Assembly: GCA_947184155.2 (NCBI GenBank)
Contig: CAMXCT020002369.1
Location: 304,662 to 368,661 of the forward strand
Length of the DNA stretch: 64,000 bases
Origin: Cladocopium goreaui
Taxonomy: Eukaryota > Sar > Dinophyceae > Suessiales > Symbiodiniaceae
Direction of reading: 5' to 3'
A program made the position numbers and the translations under genes. Below the pieces are notes generated by a model. That model did not search any database, was not told the DNA's origin, and worked only from the letters and a program-made list of their open reading frames with translations. Each line of letters begins with the position of its first letter. Positions within the stretch are counted from its first letter, which is position 1. Shown here piece by piece: positions 10,921-21,750 of this stretch.

Positions 10921-11010
10921 CGCCCAAGTTCAAGATGACCTACGGTGCTTCTAAAAGGCTGCGCGTGCCACTGCCCTCTCAAATACTGCGCGCCTACTAC
11001 TGCCCATAGT

Positions 11011-11339
11011 TAGATACCAGAAACAGTAATCACCTAACTCACCGGGACCGGGACGAAAACATGTGACTAGGGTACAGCGGTACCAACGCTCAATTTATGG
11101 CTCCCTTACGCGCCCTCGGACCGGTCTGGCAATGCGTAAGGGAGCCATAAATTTATGGTTCCCTTACGCGCCCAACGCTCTAACGCTCTTTCGCGGCCCC
11201 GGACCGGTCTGGCAATGCGTAAGGGAGCCATAAAGTTGTGCATATGAATTAACGTCGCTCAATTTTTGATTTTTTTTGGTTGTAGTTACCATGTTGACTG
11301 AACTTTGACTGAACTTTTAACCAGTTAACATTAAATTTG
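11011..11339. other. Palindrome spacer with two tandem hairpins
   Basis: This central spacer contains TTTATGGCTCCCTTACGC (11094) and its reverse complement (ending at 11152), then TTTATGGTTCCCTTACGC (about 11153) and its complement (ending at 11235). Each pair encloses GGACCGGTCTGGCAATG. The stems are 18 bp and near perfect. They may be nested miniature inverted-repeat elements. Confidence 0.7.
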
Positions 11340-11409
11340 CGCAGTAGCAGGCGCGCAGTATTTGAGAAGGCAGTGGCACGCGCAGCATTTTAGAAGCACC
11401 ATAGGTCAT

Positions 11410-13160
11410 CTTGAACTTGGGCGGTGCCAAAAAAAATTGAACCAAACAGCGTAGGAAAAACAATGCGCCTTATAAAAATGACAGTGACCAAAAAAATGGA
11501 GCCAAACAGTTGAAGATAAAAAATTGGCACCTTAGAAGAATGTCTGTGGCAAAAAAATCTGAGCCAAACAGTGTAAGATAAAAAATGTGTTTTATAAAAA
11601 TGACTATTGCCAAAAAAAAATCGGAGCAAAACAGTTGGAAAAAAAAAAACATAAAAATGATTGCGGCGAAAAAAATCTGAGCCAAACAGTGTAAGATTAA
11701 AAAAAAATGTGCGGTATAAAAATGACAGTTGCCAAAAAATCGGAACAAAACAGTTGAAAAAAAATGGCGCCTAAAAAAAAAACAGTGGCCGAAAAAACTC
11801 TGAGCCAAACAGCATACGATAAAAAAAATGTGCCTTATAAAGATGATTGCTGCGAAAAAAATCGAAGCAAAGCAGTTGAAAAAAATGCACCTTACAAAAA
11901 TGATTGCGGCCAAAAAAAACAACCAAACAGTGTTGGATAAACAAATGAAACCTTATAAAAACGAGCCTTGCCAAAAAAATCGGAGCAAAGCAGTTGAAAA
12001 AAATGGCGCCTTATAAAGATGACTGTGCCAAAAAATCTGAACCGAACAGCGTAGGATAAAATAAATGCGCCTTATAAAAATATCAGTGGCCGAAAAAATC
12101 GGAACCAAACACTTGAAGATAAAAAATTGGCACCTTATAAAAATGACTGTGCCCAAAAAAATCTGAGCCAAACAGTGTAAAATAGAAAAAAAATGTGCCT
12201 AGGGCCAAAAAAATCGGAGCAAAGCACTTGAAAAAAAAATGCGCCTTATAGAAATGACTGCGGCGAAAAAAATTAACCAAACGGTGTAAGATAAAAAAAA
12301 AATGCGCCTTATAAAAATGACTCTTGCCAAAAAAAATCGGAGCAAAACAGTTGAAAAAAAATGCACCTTATAAAAATGACTGCGGCCAAAAAAAATCTGA
12401 ACCAAACAGTGTAAGATATAAAAATGCGCCTTAGAAAAATGACTGTTGCCAAAAAAATCAGAGCAAAGCAGTTGAAAAAAAATGTGCCTTATAAAAATGA
12501 TTGCGGCGAAAAAAATCAACCAAACAGTGTAGGACAAAAAAACATGTGCCTTATAAAAATGATTGTTGCCAAAAGAATCGGAGCAAAACAGTTGACAAAA
12601 AAATTGCACCTTATAAAAATGACCGCGGCGAAAAAAAAATCAACCAAACAGTGTAGGATAAAAAATTGTGCCTTATAAAAATGATTGTTGCCCAAAAAAT
12701 CGGAGCAGAGCAGTTGAAAAAAATGCGCCTTATAAACATGACTGCGGCGAACAAAAATCTGAGCCAAACAGCGTAAGATTAAAAAATGCGCCTTATAAAA
12801 ATGACTGTGGCCAAAAAAATCGGAGCAAAACAGTTGAAAAACAAATCACCTTATAAAAATGACAGCGGCCAAAAAAATCTGAGCCAAACAGTGTAGGATA
12901 AAAAAAAATGCGCCTTAAAAAATGACTGTTGCCAAAAAAAATCGGAGCAAAACAGTTGAAAAAAATGGCGCCTTATAAAAATGACTGCGGCCCAAAAAGA
13001 AACTGGACCAAACACCGTAGGATAAAAAAATGCACCTTATAAAAATGACTGTTGCCCAAAAAAACGGAGCAAAACAGTTGAAAAAAATGTAACCTTATAG
13101 AAATGTCTGTGGCCAAAAAAACAGAGCCAAACAGTGTAAGATAAAAAATGGCACCTTATA
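11410..13160 (-). repeat. About 60/120-bp degenerate array, right arm
   Basis: Reverse complement of the 10200-10920 repeat, with about 28 half-units. CCTTATAAAAATGACTG and GAGCAAAACAGTTGAAAAA recur throughout. Confidence 0.9.
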
Positions 13161-13169
13161 CTTGAAACA

Positions 13170-13995
13170 ACTATGTCCATTTTAAACGTGGCAGCTGGCA
13201 GGGGCAGTATTTGAGAAACAACTATGGCTATATTGAATTTGGGGAGTAGCAGGCGCAATATTCAAGAAACCATTATGTCGATCTTGAACGTGGCAACTGG
13301 CAGGGACAGTATTTGAGAAACAATTATGGCCATCTTGAACGTGGCAACTGGCAGGGGCAGTATTTGAGAAGCAACTGTGGCCATCTCGATCGTGGCAGCT
13401 GGCAGGGGCAGTATTTGAGAAGCAACTATGGCCATCTTGGACGTGGCAACTGGCAGGGGCAGTATTTGAGAAGCAACTATCGCCATCTTGAACATGGCAG
13501 CTGGCAGGGGCAGTATTTGAGAAGCAATTATCGCCATCTTGAACATGGCAGCTTGCAAGGGCAGTATTTGAGAAGCAATTACTGCGCCCTCCAGTTGCCA
13601 CGTTCAAGATGGCCATAGTTGTTTCTTAAATATTGCGTCTGCAATTTCCCAAATTTAATATGACCATAGTTGCTTCTCAAATACTGCCCCTGCCAGTTGC
13701 CATGTTCAAGGTGGACATAATTGTTTCTTAAATATCGCGCCTGCAACTTCCCAAATTTAATATGGCCATAGTTGCTTCTCAAATACTGCCCCTGCCAGCC
13801 GCCACGTTCAAGCTGGCCATAGGTGCTTTTCAAATGCTGCCCCTGCCAGTTGCCACGTTCAAGATAACCATAGTTGCTTCTCAAGTACTGCCCCTGCCAG
13901 TTGCCACGTCAAGATGGCCATAGTTGTTTCTCAAATGCTGCCCGTGCCAGTTGCCACGTTCAAGATGGCATTCTTGGACGTGGCAACTGGCAGGG
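13170..13995. repeat. About 50-bp array with internal inversion
   Basis: Units of GTTGCCACGTTCAAGATGG, CCATAGTTGCTTCTCAAA and TACTGCCCCTGCCA occur in reverse orientation from 13170 to 13605 and in forward orientation from 13600 to 13990. They form a secondary hairpin with arms of about 0.4 kb. Confidence 0.9.
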
Positions 13996-13999
13996 GCAG

Positions 14000-15560
14000 T
14001 ATTTGAAAAGCAGCTATGGCCATCTTGAACGTGGCAACCAGTAGAAGGAACACAGGGAATAATACATCCGTATAGTGCCAACCAGTGTCATCCACTGCAT
14101 CCGCAGTTCGCAATGTATCATCAACATTGTATGTAGACTGGAATTCATGACCAACTAGTGACATATCATATCATATCACTCTTTTGGTGGTGTCCGTAAT
14201 GGTCCCGAAACGGAGCCCCAAAAGGACTTCCGAACACCACATAGTTTAGTGCATGAGATCCTGTCCCAGACATGATTGTAGGAATCCAGTTTGCTTGAAA
14301 TGACATATAGAAAGTCCACTTATTTTATCCAATTAAATCCGCCCAGCATCTCCCTCTGAAACTATCCAACCAGCAGCTGTGAGTCATAACATGGGCCCAT
14401 AAAAATCTGAAGAAGAGATCGGGTCCACTGAATTGATGGCACAAAGCCAAGGGAAAACACTATAAATCATGGATTTGTTCGATCCAAAAAGGTGAGCGTT
14501 AAGCCCAACATCTCCCACTGAAACTATCCAACCAGCAGCTGTGAGTCATGACATGGGCCCATAAAAATCTGAAGAAGAGATCGGGTCCACAGAATTGATG
14601 GCACAAAGCCAAGGGGAAAGAACCACCAAATTAAATGGGAAAATGCAGTAAAAGTCATGGATTTTTTCGATCAAAAATGGTGAGCGTTAAGCCCAGCATC
14701 TCCCACTGAAACTATCTAACCAGCAGCTGTCTCACTGAAACTCTCTCCCAGCATCGTGCGGTGATTTTTGGGCACGCCCTGCCCCCCCCCCCGGTGAAGA
14801 CCAGGAGGTCCTTTAATTCCACCTGGTGAAAACCAGGGGATTGACAAATGAAACGAAGAAGAGTAAGACCTTCTTCTCAAAAAATGAATGTGAATCAAAG
14901 TGAGGGGTAAGACCACCATCACTGAAAAAATGTTCATGGTTCAGTGTTGTTGTTTCAGAATATTGTTATTATTATTATTGTTGTTGTTGTTCTTCATTGA
15001 TCTGGCACTATAAGAACCAGGAGTGCTTCTCCACCTGGTGAAGACCAGAGGATTGACAAATGAAACGACGAAGGGTAAGACCTTCTCCTCAAAAAATGAG
15101 TATGAAAAAAGTGAGGGGTAAGACCACCATCACTGAAAAAAATGTTCGTGGTTCATGGTTCAGTGTTGTTGTTAGTTGTTGCTCATAGTCTTCTATTTTT
15201 ATTATTACTACTATTGCTATTATTATTGGTGTTATTGTTATTTATTATTATCACGTTTTATTGTTGCTTACTTGTTACTTCTGTTCATATTCTTTATTTT
15301 TGTTATTGTGATGGTTCTCACATGCTAGTGAAACGAGTTAATCAAACTAAATTGAATCATGTTCAAGTATCATCATTGTAATCCCCAAATTTACCTTCCC
15401 CACACTGGTTAAGTTTAAAGCCTCATAATGTTCGGGTGGCACAAACCATAGCGTCCAGTCGTCCAGTCATCCTGCCCACATTTCCACCAGTTGCCCACCT
15501 TTACCACCAGTTTCCCTTTTTTCCCGAGAGCATCTGAGCGCAGGGTTCTTCCAATAGTGG
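14000..15560 (-). other. Right-arm counterpart of 8540-10190
   Basis: This stretch contains the inverted equivalents of the CACTAGTTGGTCATGAATTC segment, the GGTCTTACCCCTCAC repeats, the AT-rich stretch and the GAAGAACCCTGCGCTCAG boundary (about 15535-15575). The GGGAGATGCTGGGCT segment with ATCTCTTCTTCAG is duplicated here (14330-14500 and 14500-14700). No gene is seen. Confidence 0.7.
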
Positions 15561-15569
15561 GGGTCTGTA

Positions 15570-15990
15570 AAGCATCTTCTCATGTTCATACCTTCTCATC
15601 TTCACATCTTCTCCTCCTCACATCTTCTCATCTTCACATCTTCTCATCTTCACATCTTCTCATCTTCGCATCTTCTCATCTTCACATCTTCTCCTCCTCA
15701 CATCTTCACATCTTCTCATCCTCACATCTTCTCCTCTTCACATCTTCTCCTCTTCACATCTTCTCATCTTCACATCTTCTCATCTTCACATCTTCTCGTC
15801 TTCACATCTTCTCCTCCTCACAGCTTCTCATCTTCACATCTTCTCATCCTCACATCTTCTCCTCTTCACATCTTCTCATCTTCACATCTTCTCATCTTCT
15901 CATCTGCTCATCTTCACATTTTCTCATCTTCACATCTTCTCATCTTCACATCTTCTCATCTCACATCTTCTCCTCTTGCCCTCTTGCCCT
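15570..15990 (-). repeat. 16-bp tandem array GATGTGAAGATGAGAA, right arm
   Basis: Inverted counterpart of 7936-8535, about 26 copies. It ends in three copies of TTGCCCTC. Confidence 0.95.
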
Positions 15991-16002
15991 CTTGCCCTCT
16001 TA

Positions 16003-16190
16003 AATGAGGTTCGATCGCCAAAAACTGAGGTAACATTGCAATTTTGAAGTGTCCGGCGCAACCCTTTCGCACGAAATGAGGTTCGATCGCCAAAAACTGA
16101 GGTAACATTGCAATTTTGAAGTGTCCGGCGCAACCCTTTCGCACGAAATGAGGTTCGATCGGCAAAAACTGAGGTAAAATTGTGTTTTTT
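16003..16190 (-). repeat. 72-bp-type array, right arm
   Basis: About 2.5 units of the GCGATCGAACCTC variant in reverse orientation, contracted relative to the left arm. Confidence 0.9.
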
Positions 16191-18465
16191 TCTGTGTGTA
16201 AATGTGTCTGCCTCTGTGGTGTAAAAGCTTCTGTGTGTAAAAGCATCTGTGTGTAAAAGCCTCTGTGGTGTAAAAGCGTCTGCGTGTAAAAGTGTCTGTG
16301 TGTAAAAGCGTCTGTGTGTAAAAGCATCTGTGTGCAAAAGCGTCTGCGTGTAAAAGCGTCTCTGTGTAAAAGCGTCTGTGTGTAAAAGCGTCTGTGTAAA
16401 AGCATCTGTGTGTAGAGGCGTCTGTGTGTAAAAGCGTCTGTGTGCAAAAGCGTCTGTGTGTAAAAGTGTTTGTGTGTAAAAGTGTTTGTGTGTAAAAGTG
16501 TTTGTGTGTAAAAGCGTCTGTGTGTAATAAAAGCGTCTGTGTGTAAAAGCGTCTGCGTGTAAAAGCTTCTGTGTGCAAAAGCTTCTGTGTGTAAAAGCGT
16601 TTGTGTGTAAAAGTCTCTGTCTGTAAAAGCGTTTGTGTGGAAAAGGGTTTGTATGTAAAAGCGTGTGTGTAAAAGCTTCTGTGTGTAAAAGTCTCTGTGT
16701 GTAAAAGCGTCTGTGTGTAAAAGCGTCTGTGTGTAAAAGCGTCTGTGTGTAAAAGCATCTGTGTGTAAAAGTGTTTGTGTGTAAAAGTGTTTGTGTGTAA
16801 AAGCCCCTGTGTGTAAAAGCGTCTGTGTGTAAAAGTGTTTGTGTGTAAAAGTGTTTGTGTGTAAAAGCGTCTGTGTGTAAAAGCGTCTGTGTAAAAGTGT
16901 TTGTGTGTAAAAGTGTTTGTGTGTAAAAGCGTCTGTGTGTAAAAGCGTCTGTGTGAAAGCGTCTGTGTGTAAAACCGTCTGTGTGTAAAACCGTCTGTGT
17001 GTAAAAAATTCTGTGTGTAAAAGCGTCTGTGTGTAAAAACGTCTGTGTGTAAAAGTGTCTGTGTGTAAAAGTGTTTGTGTGTAAAAGTGTTTGTGTGTAA
17101 AAACGTCTGTGTGTAAAAGCGTCTGTGTGTAAAAGTGTTTGTGTGTAAAAGTGTTTGTGTGTAAAAGCGTCTGTGTGTAAAAGCGTCTGTGTGTAAAAGT
17201 GTTTGTGTGTAAAAGCGTCTGCGTGTAAAAGTGTCTGTGCGTAAAAGTGTTTGTGTGTAAAAGCATCTGTGTGTAAAAGCGTCTGTGTGCAAAAGTCTCT
17301 GTGTGTAGAAGCGTCTGTGTGTAAAAGCGTTTGTGTGGAAAAGGGTTTGTATGTAAAAGCGTGTGTGTAAAAGCTTCTGTGTGTAAAAGTCTCTGTGTGT
17401 AAAAACGTCTGTGTGTAAAAGTGTCTGTGTGTAAAAGTGTTTGTGTGTAAAAGCGTCTGTGTGTAAAAGCGTCTGTGTGTAAAAGCGTCTGTGTGTAAAA
17501 GCGTCTGTGTGTAAAAGCGTCTGTATGTAAAAGCGTCTGCGTGTAAAAGTCTCTGCGTTTAAAAGCGTTTGTGTGTAAAAGCGTTTGTGTGTAAAAGCGT
17601 TTGTGTGTAAAAGCGTCTGTGTGTAAAAGCGTCTGTGTGTAAAAGCTTCTGTGTGTAAAAGCGTTTGTGTGTAAAAGTCTCTGTCTGTAAAAGCGTTTGT
17701 GTGTAAAAGTTTGTGTGTAAAAGCGTCTGTGTGTAAAAAGCATCTGTGTGTAAAAGTCTCTGTGTGTAAAAGTGTTTGTATGTAAAAGCGTCTGTGTGTA
17801 AAAGTCTCTGTGTGTAAAAACGTCTGTGTGTAAAAGTGTCTGTGTGTAAAAGTGCTTGTGTGTAAAAGTGTTTGTGTGTAAAAGCGTCTGTGTGTAAAAG
17901 CGTCCGTGTGTAAAAGTGTTTGTGTGTAAATGTGTTTGTGTGTAAAAGCGTCTGTGTGTAAAAGCGTCTGTGTGTAAAAGTGTTTGTGTGTAAAAGCGTC
18001 TGCGTGTAAAAGCGTCTGTGTGTAAAAGTGTTTGTGTGCAAAAGCATCTGTGTGTAAAAGCGTCTGTGTGTAAAAGTCTCTGTGTGTAGAAGCGTCTGTG
18101 TGTAAAAGCGTCTGTGTGTAAAAGCTCTGTGCGTAAAAGCGTCTGTGTGTAAAAGCGTCTGTGTGTAAAAGCGTCTGCGTGTAAAAGTGTCTGTGTGTAA
18201 AAGTGTTTGTGTGTAAAAGCGTCTGTGTGTAAAAGCGTCTGTTTGTAAAAGTGTTTGTGTGTAAAAGTGTTTGTGTGTAAAAGCGTCTGTGTGTAAAAGC
18301 GTCTGTGTGTAAAAGCTCTGTGTGTAAAAGTCTCTGTGTGTAAAAGCGTCTGTGTAAAAGCGTCTGTGTGTAAAAGCTCTGTGTGTAAAAGTGTCTGTGT
18401 GTAAAAGCCTCTGTGTGTAAAAGCGTCTGTGTGTAAAAGTGTTTGTGTAAAAGCGTCTGTCTGTA
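16190..18465 (-). repeat. 16-bp tandem array TTTTACACACAGACGC, right arm
   Basis: About 140 degenerate copies in reverse orientation. The minus-strand frames are open to 837 codons because of the repeat arithmetic. Confidence 0.95.
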
Positions 18466-18469
18466 ACAT

Positions 18470-18800
18470 TACGAAAGATACGATGCAAACTATTGTCTTG
18501 TACTTGTCATATATTGTCTTGATACTACTCGTCTCGTCTGCCTATAATACATCTTTAATATATTGTCTTGTAATTTAGTGTCTCCATACTAACAACAGAA
18601 GACTCTGCTCCTCTACGCTCTTGGGCCATCCGTCGTCTAGTTTTCCGGTTGGTCATGGTCGGTCTTTAAGACTTGAGCAATTACCACACCAAACAGCCAC
18701 CCACTGTTTTTTTAACACTCTCGCTGTTGTGGTCGGTCTTTAAGACTCGAGCCTATATAATAACTACCGCACCAAACCACCACCCATTTTTTTCTTTTGA
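18470..18800 (-). other. Head segment (right arm) plus CTTAAAGAC units
   Basis: 18470-18640 reads on the minus strand as the conserved head (LDDGWPKSVEEQSLLLLV, then a stop in the RHYITRQYIKD part). 18650-18800 holds two copies of the CTTAAAGACCGACC unit with GAGAGTGTTAAAAAAA, which the left arm carries at 8586-8720 instead. Confidence 0.6.
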
Positions 18801-19045
18801 CACTCTCGCTGTTGATATTTAAACTTGAGCCTGAAAACTTGAGCCATCTTAGTCATAAAATCTAGATGCCCTTTTCCTTTGTAATTCTTAGTCAGCCAGC
18901 AACCAGAGCCAAGCACATGACATACTTGAGCCAAGTAGTACTTAGACAAAAGTGCTGTGCCTGCCACGCAAAACCTCGCGCAGAGAAGAGAAACAACTTC
19001 AAACCAAAAAAAAGCATATGGACATATGAATTAACAACGCCAAGT

Positions 19046-19875
19046 AAAAGAGTAGGAAATGGTTTAGGAAGACGCTACACAGGAATAGGAAATGGTTTGG
19101 AAAGGCGCTACATTATGCTAAATTTTGCTGCTAAATGCTAAATTGGTCTTTTCTTTCATATACTTTGATCCGTGTTTAGTAACCTTTGAGAGCAATTTGC
19201 CTTTCTACTCCTGTGTGCACGCAACATCACGCAACATGCTACAACGCATGTCTTCAACATGCCTTGCACATCTTCATTACTGGTTGATCACATGTTGGGC
19301 TTGACTCTATCATCAAACAGGCAGCATCCTCAACAGAAGCAGCTCCAAAAACAGCTCAACAGGAACCAAAGGACACCTCGGCGGTTCTGCTGCTGCTTTT
19401 GAGGTATACTCCGAGCCCTCATGAGCTACACTATGAGCCACAAGCAGACGACTCAACTGGGCCTGCCGTGCAGCCATCTGAATTGAGAACGAGCCAAGTA
19501 GCTGAGCCTTCAAACAATCTGCAGACCTCGTCTCTTGCGACAAGGACCGCCCAAAGCCTGGAGCAACCTGGTTTTTACTCTAATTGTAGTCCTTCTCTGT
19601 GTGGGCTTCTTTGGAAACTTCGCCCAACAAGCCCACCAGACCAACCACTGACATCAAGGGGAAGAATCAAGAAGCCAAAATAAGCCAATTACAGGCTGAA
19701 TATATATATATATGTCATGTCTTTCTTGACCAAGGTCTACTCAAAAGGCCCCCCACAGACTTTGGATAGAGTCACCCCACTGGCTGGCAATGCTAAAGGA
19801 CAACAAAACTGATCCTTCATGTTGATTCATTTTCAACCGTCAATCGGATTGGCGGCGGGTTCCCCCCGGACCAAA
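19046..19875. other. No recognised gene
   Basis: 19055-19140 has two copies of GGAAATGGTTTRGRAAGRCGC. Opposed open frames at 19313-19543 (minus, 76 codons) and 19399-19683 (plus, 94 codons) overlap and neither is recognised. A short (TA)n lies near 19705. Confidence 0.5.
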
Positions 19876-21045
19876 TCAATCGCCGACCAGCCAGCTGAAG
19901 GCACAAGACTCAATTAAGCAGTTCATACTTCGATCAAAAATGGTCTCCCAACTCACGTGGAGGAGTAGTTGGCAATGAACGAGGCGTTGGTGTCTGAGAT
20001 GAAGGGTGCAACAAGAAGACGAGATGGTGCCGGTTGCACATTACCACCCATGTTTCGGCCATACTCCAACAAGTCTGCGCACATACGGTCCATGTTCTGT
20101 GCCGACAGAATGCAGTACTCTCGATCCACGTGCCATGTCACTTCGGCTGGAGAACATTTGTAATTGTCGTAGGACGTACCGGTGGTGGAGCCAATGTACA
20201 CAATTGAGTCTCTGACTGGTTCGCGCCAGGTCTCGTTGAACATTTTGTATTCTTGTTCTGGCCAGTTCACGATGCGACAGATCTGTCCTCGCACAAAGGC
20301 CGTTGGATTTATGGATCGATTGAAGACACCACCCAAGCCGCCCGACAAAACCCCGTCAATGGGCCCGGCCGTGGAATGGACCCAGTGAAACTCATAGGTG
20401 TAGCCCATCTTCACATTTTTGCAAGATGTCCAGTTGTAATCATCCAAGGTCCAGCTGACATTGGTTGGTGGTCCCTGGTCCACCGAAGCGCAAAAATATC
20501 CTGGGCGGATGTCATTCGGAACGATATCCCCAAGCACGGCATCGGTATAGTTGAGGGAATAGCCCCCATCATCCACGTTTTGGTGTTCACCACCCAAGTG
20601 AAAGTGCGTGTTCACGTGGATCAGATTGGGGAACTCATCGTACAAACCTCGGAAATGATTCCAAACTCTTCCAACACATTCGATGGATTTCAACTCACAA
20701 CAGCGTTGAACAACAGTTGAACTGAAATCTATAGGTACTGGATGTTCTTTCCAATTCTAGTTTTACGATGTTTTACGGCATTAATTACATGCTCTTCACG
20801 GAACAAAACTTTGTGACTTTGTGTGATTCATCCAGGAACCGACGGGCTGCACTTCCGGAGGCAACAATCCACGAAATCTTTACTCACGTTGCGTGGCGAC
20901 TGCGGCTCTGAGTTGGAGCAAGGATAGCGTGGAGGCGCCGGGGGGGAGGAGGAGCTGGGTGACTCTCTCGACGTGAGTCAATGATCTTCTTCTTGACCCA
21001 CCATGGAAGACCCTCATTCAACTCATTGAGCTCATCACCCGTCAT
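19876..21045 (-). CDS. Delta-class carbonic anhydrase, three inferred exons
   Basis: Zinc metalloenzyme converting CO2 and water to bicarbonate and a proton. The delta class is typical of diatoms and dinoflagellates and serves carbon concentration. I infer complement(join(19876-19894, 19957-20721, 20888-21045)): 942 nt, 313 residues. Both introns (166 and 62 bp) start GTGAGT and end CAG, and phase is kept at both joins. Family motifs: NTHFHLGGEH near residue 80-90 (His-rich zinc site), YEFHWVHSTAG mid-protein, then GSTTGTSYDN and EVTWHVDREYCILSA near the C-terminus, all matching the TWCA1-type family as I know it. Cys residues suggest disulfides and several N-x-S/T sites suggest an extracellular or lumenal location, but the chosen start (ATG at 21045, after an in-frame stop at about 21075) gives no signal peptide, so a 5-prime exon may be missing. 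The very short last exon (ending WLVGD) is the least certain part. Length fits the family. It is the only intact-looking gene here. Confidence 0.85.
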
Positions 21046-21322
21046 CTCTCCTTGGCTAAGAAGTTTCAAGGCTTAAGACTCTCGCACCAAGCTCAAGGAA
21101 GACATCTGAACACAATCAACAAAGAACATTACCATAATCAAAAGAAGTATGTCCGAAAGCAAGTTCACCTAAAATAATCTAAAAGAAATGTCTGATATGT
21201 ATTGATATGGCTGCTGCAAACACAGATTCAATCGAATAATCGGCTTTATATTGATTTATGCCTTTCTTGATTGCCAATCCTCCAAGGGGCCCTTGTTCAC
21301 ACAATAGGCAGCTGTAGCTGGA
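21046..21322. other. Upstream region of carbonic anhydrase gene
   Basis: Noncoding sequence between the gene start and the right direct repeat. A CTTCTTAG site at about 21063-21056 could serve as a trans-splicing or intron acceptor. Dinoflagellates commonly lack TATA boxes, and none is seen. Confidence 0.4.
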
Positions 21323-21750
21323 GAACTACAAAGAACACATTTGAAGATCTCCTAAGATCGCTAAGATCTCCTAAGATCTTATAAGATCTTCTATCATATC
21401 CTAAGATCTTCAATCATCGTCCTAAGATCCCCTAAATTTGGTTTGAAATTATGTTTGATCCAGGTCTCGGTGATTGAGCTGCATCAGAGTCGAGCTCTCC
21501 TCCTGACAAGTCTCCTCTTGACAGGCCTGATCCGCAAGCGCCTGCATCATAAGAACCGCGAGAATGCCGAGTCTCCCAGAATACTCCGAGAATCTGACAA
21601 TTCGAAAGGATCCGAAAGGGCCTACCTGTTGAGCCGGGCACTGCAGTATTAAACACAATGGTGCTCAATGGTGCTCACTCCTCGACTCGGCTACACTGCG
21701 ACACTACAACTGACTCTCGGAAACCAATGCTTCTCGAAAACTGATAGCGA
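21323..21750 (+). repeat. Direct repeat, right copy
   Basis: Near-identical to 3718-4150 apart from a 23-bp deletion at about 21564 and a few substitutions. Same orientation. Confidence 0.9.

Larger units (their letters stand above)
4524..11010 (+). repeat. Giant inverted repeat, left arm
   Basis: The left arm pairs with 11340-19045. Matching landmarks in reverse order are: 4524 GGCGTTGTTAATTCATATG with 19045; the head segment 4786-4965 with 18470-18640; 16-bp array 4965-7383 with 16190-18465; 72-bp array 7384-7880 with 16003-16190; GAGAAGATGTGAAGAT array with 15570-15975; the (TATGA)n and CACTAGTTGGTCATGAATTC segment 10000-10190 with 14020-14190; the CACCGCCCAAGTTCAAGATG segment near 10920 with 11340-11410. 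Arms differ in array length and small indels. Confidence 0.85.
11340..19045 (-). repeat. Giant inverted repeat, right arm
   Basis: This arm is the reverse-complement counterpart of 4524-11010, in the same module order. It differs in having a 1.75-kb instead of 0.72-kb ATAAGG array, an extra 50-bp array (13170-13990) that is itself inverted in its middle, a shorter 72-bp array and no linker. These differences make a simple assembly mirror unlikely. Confidence 0.85.
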
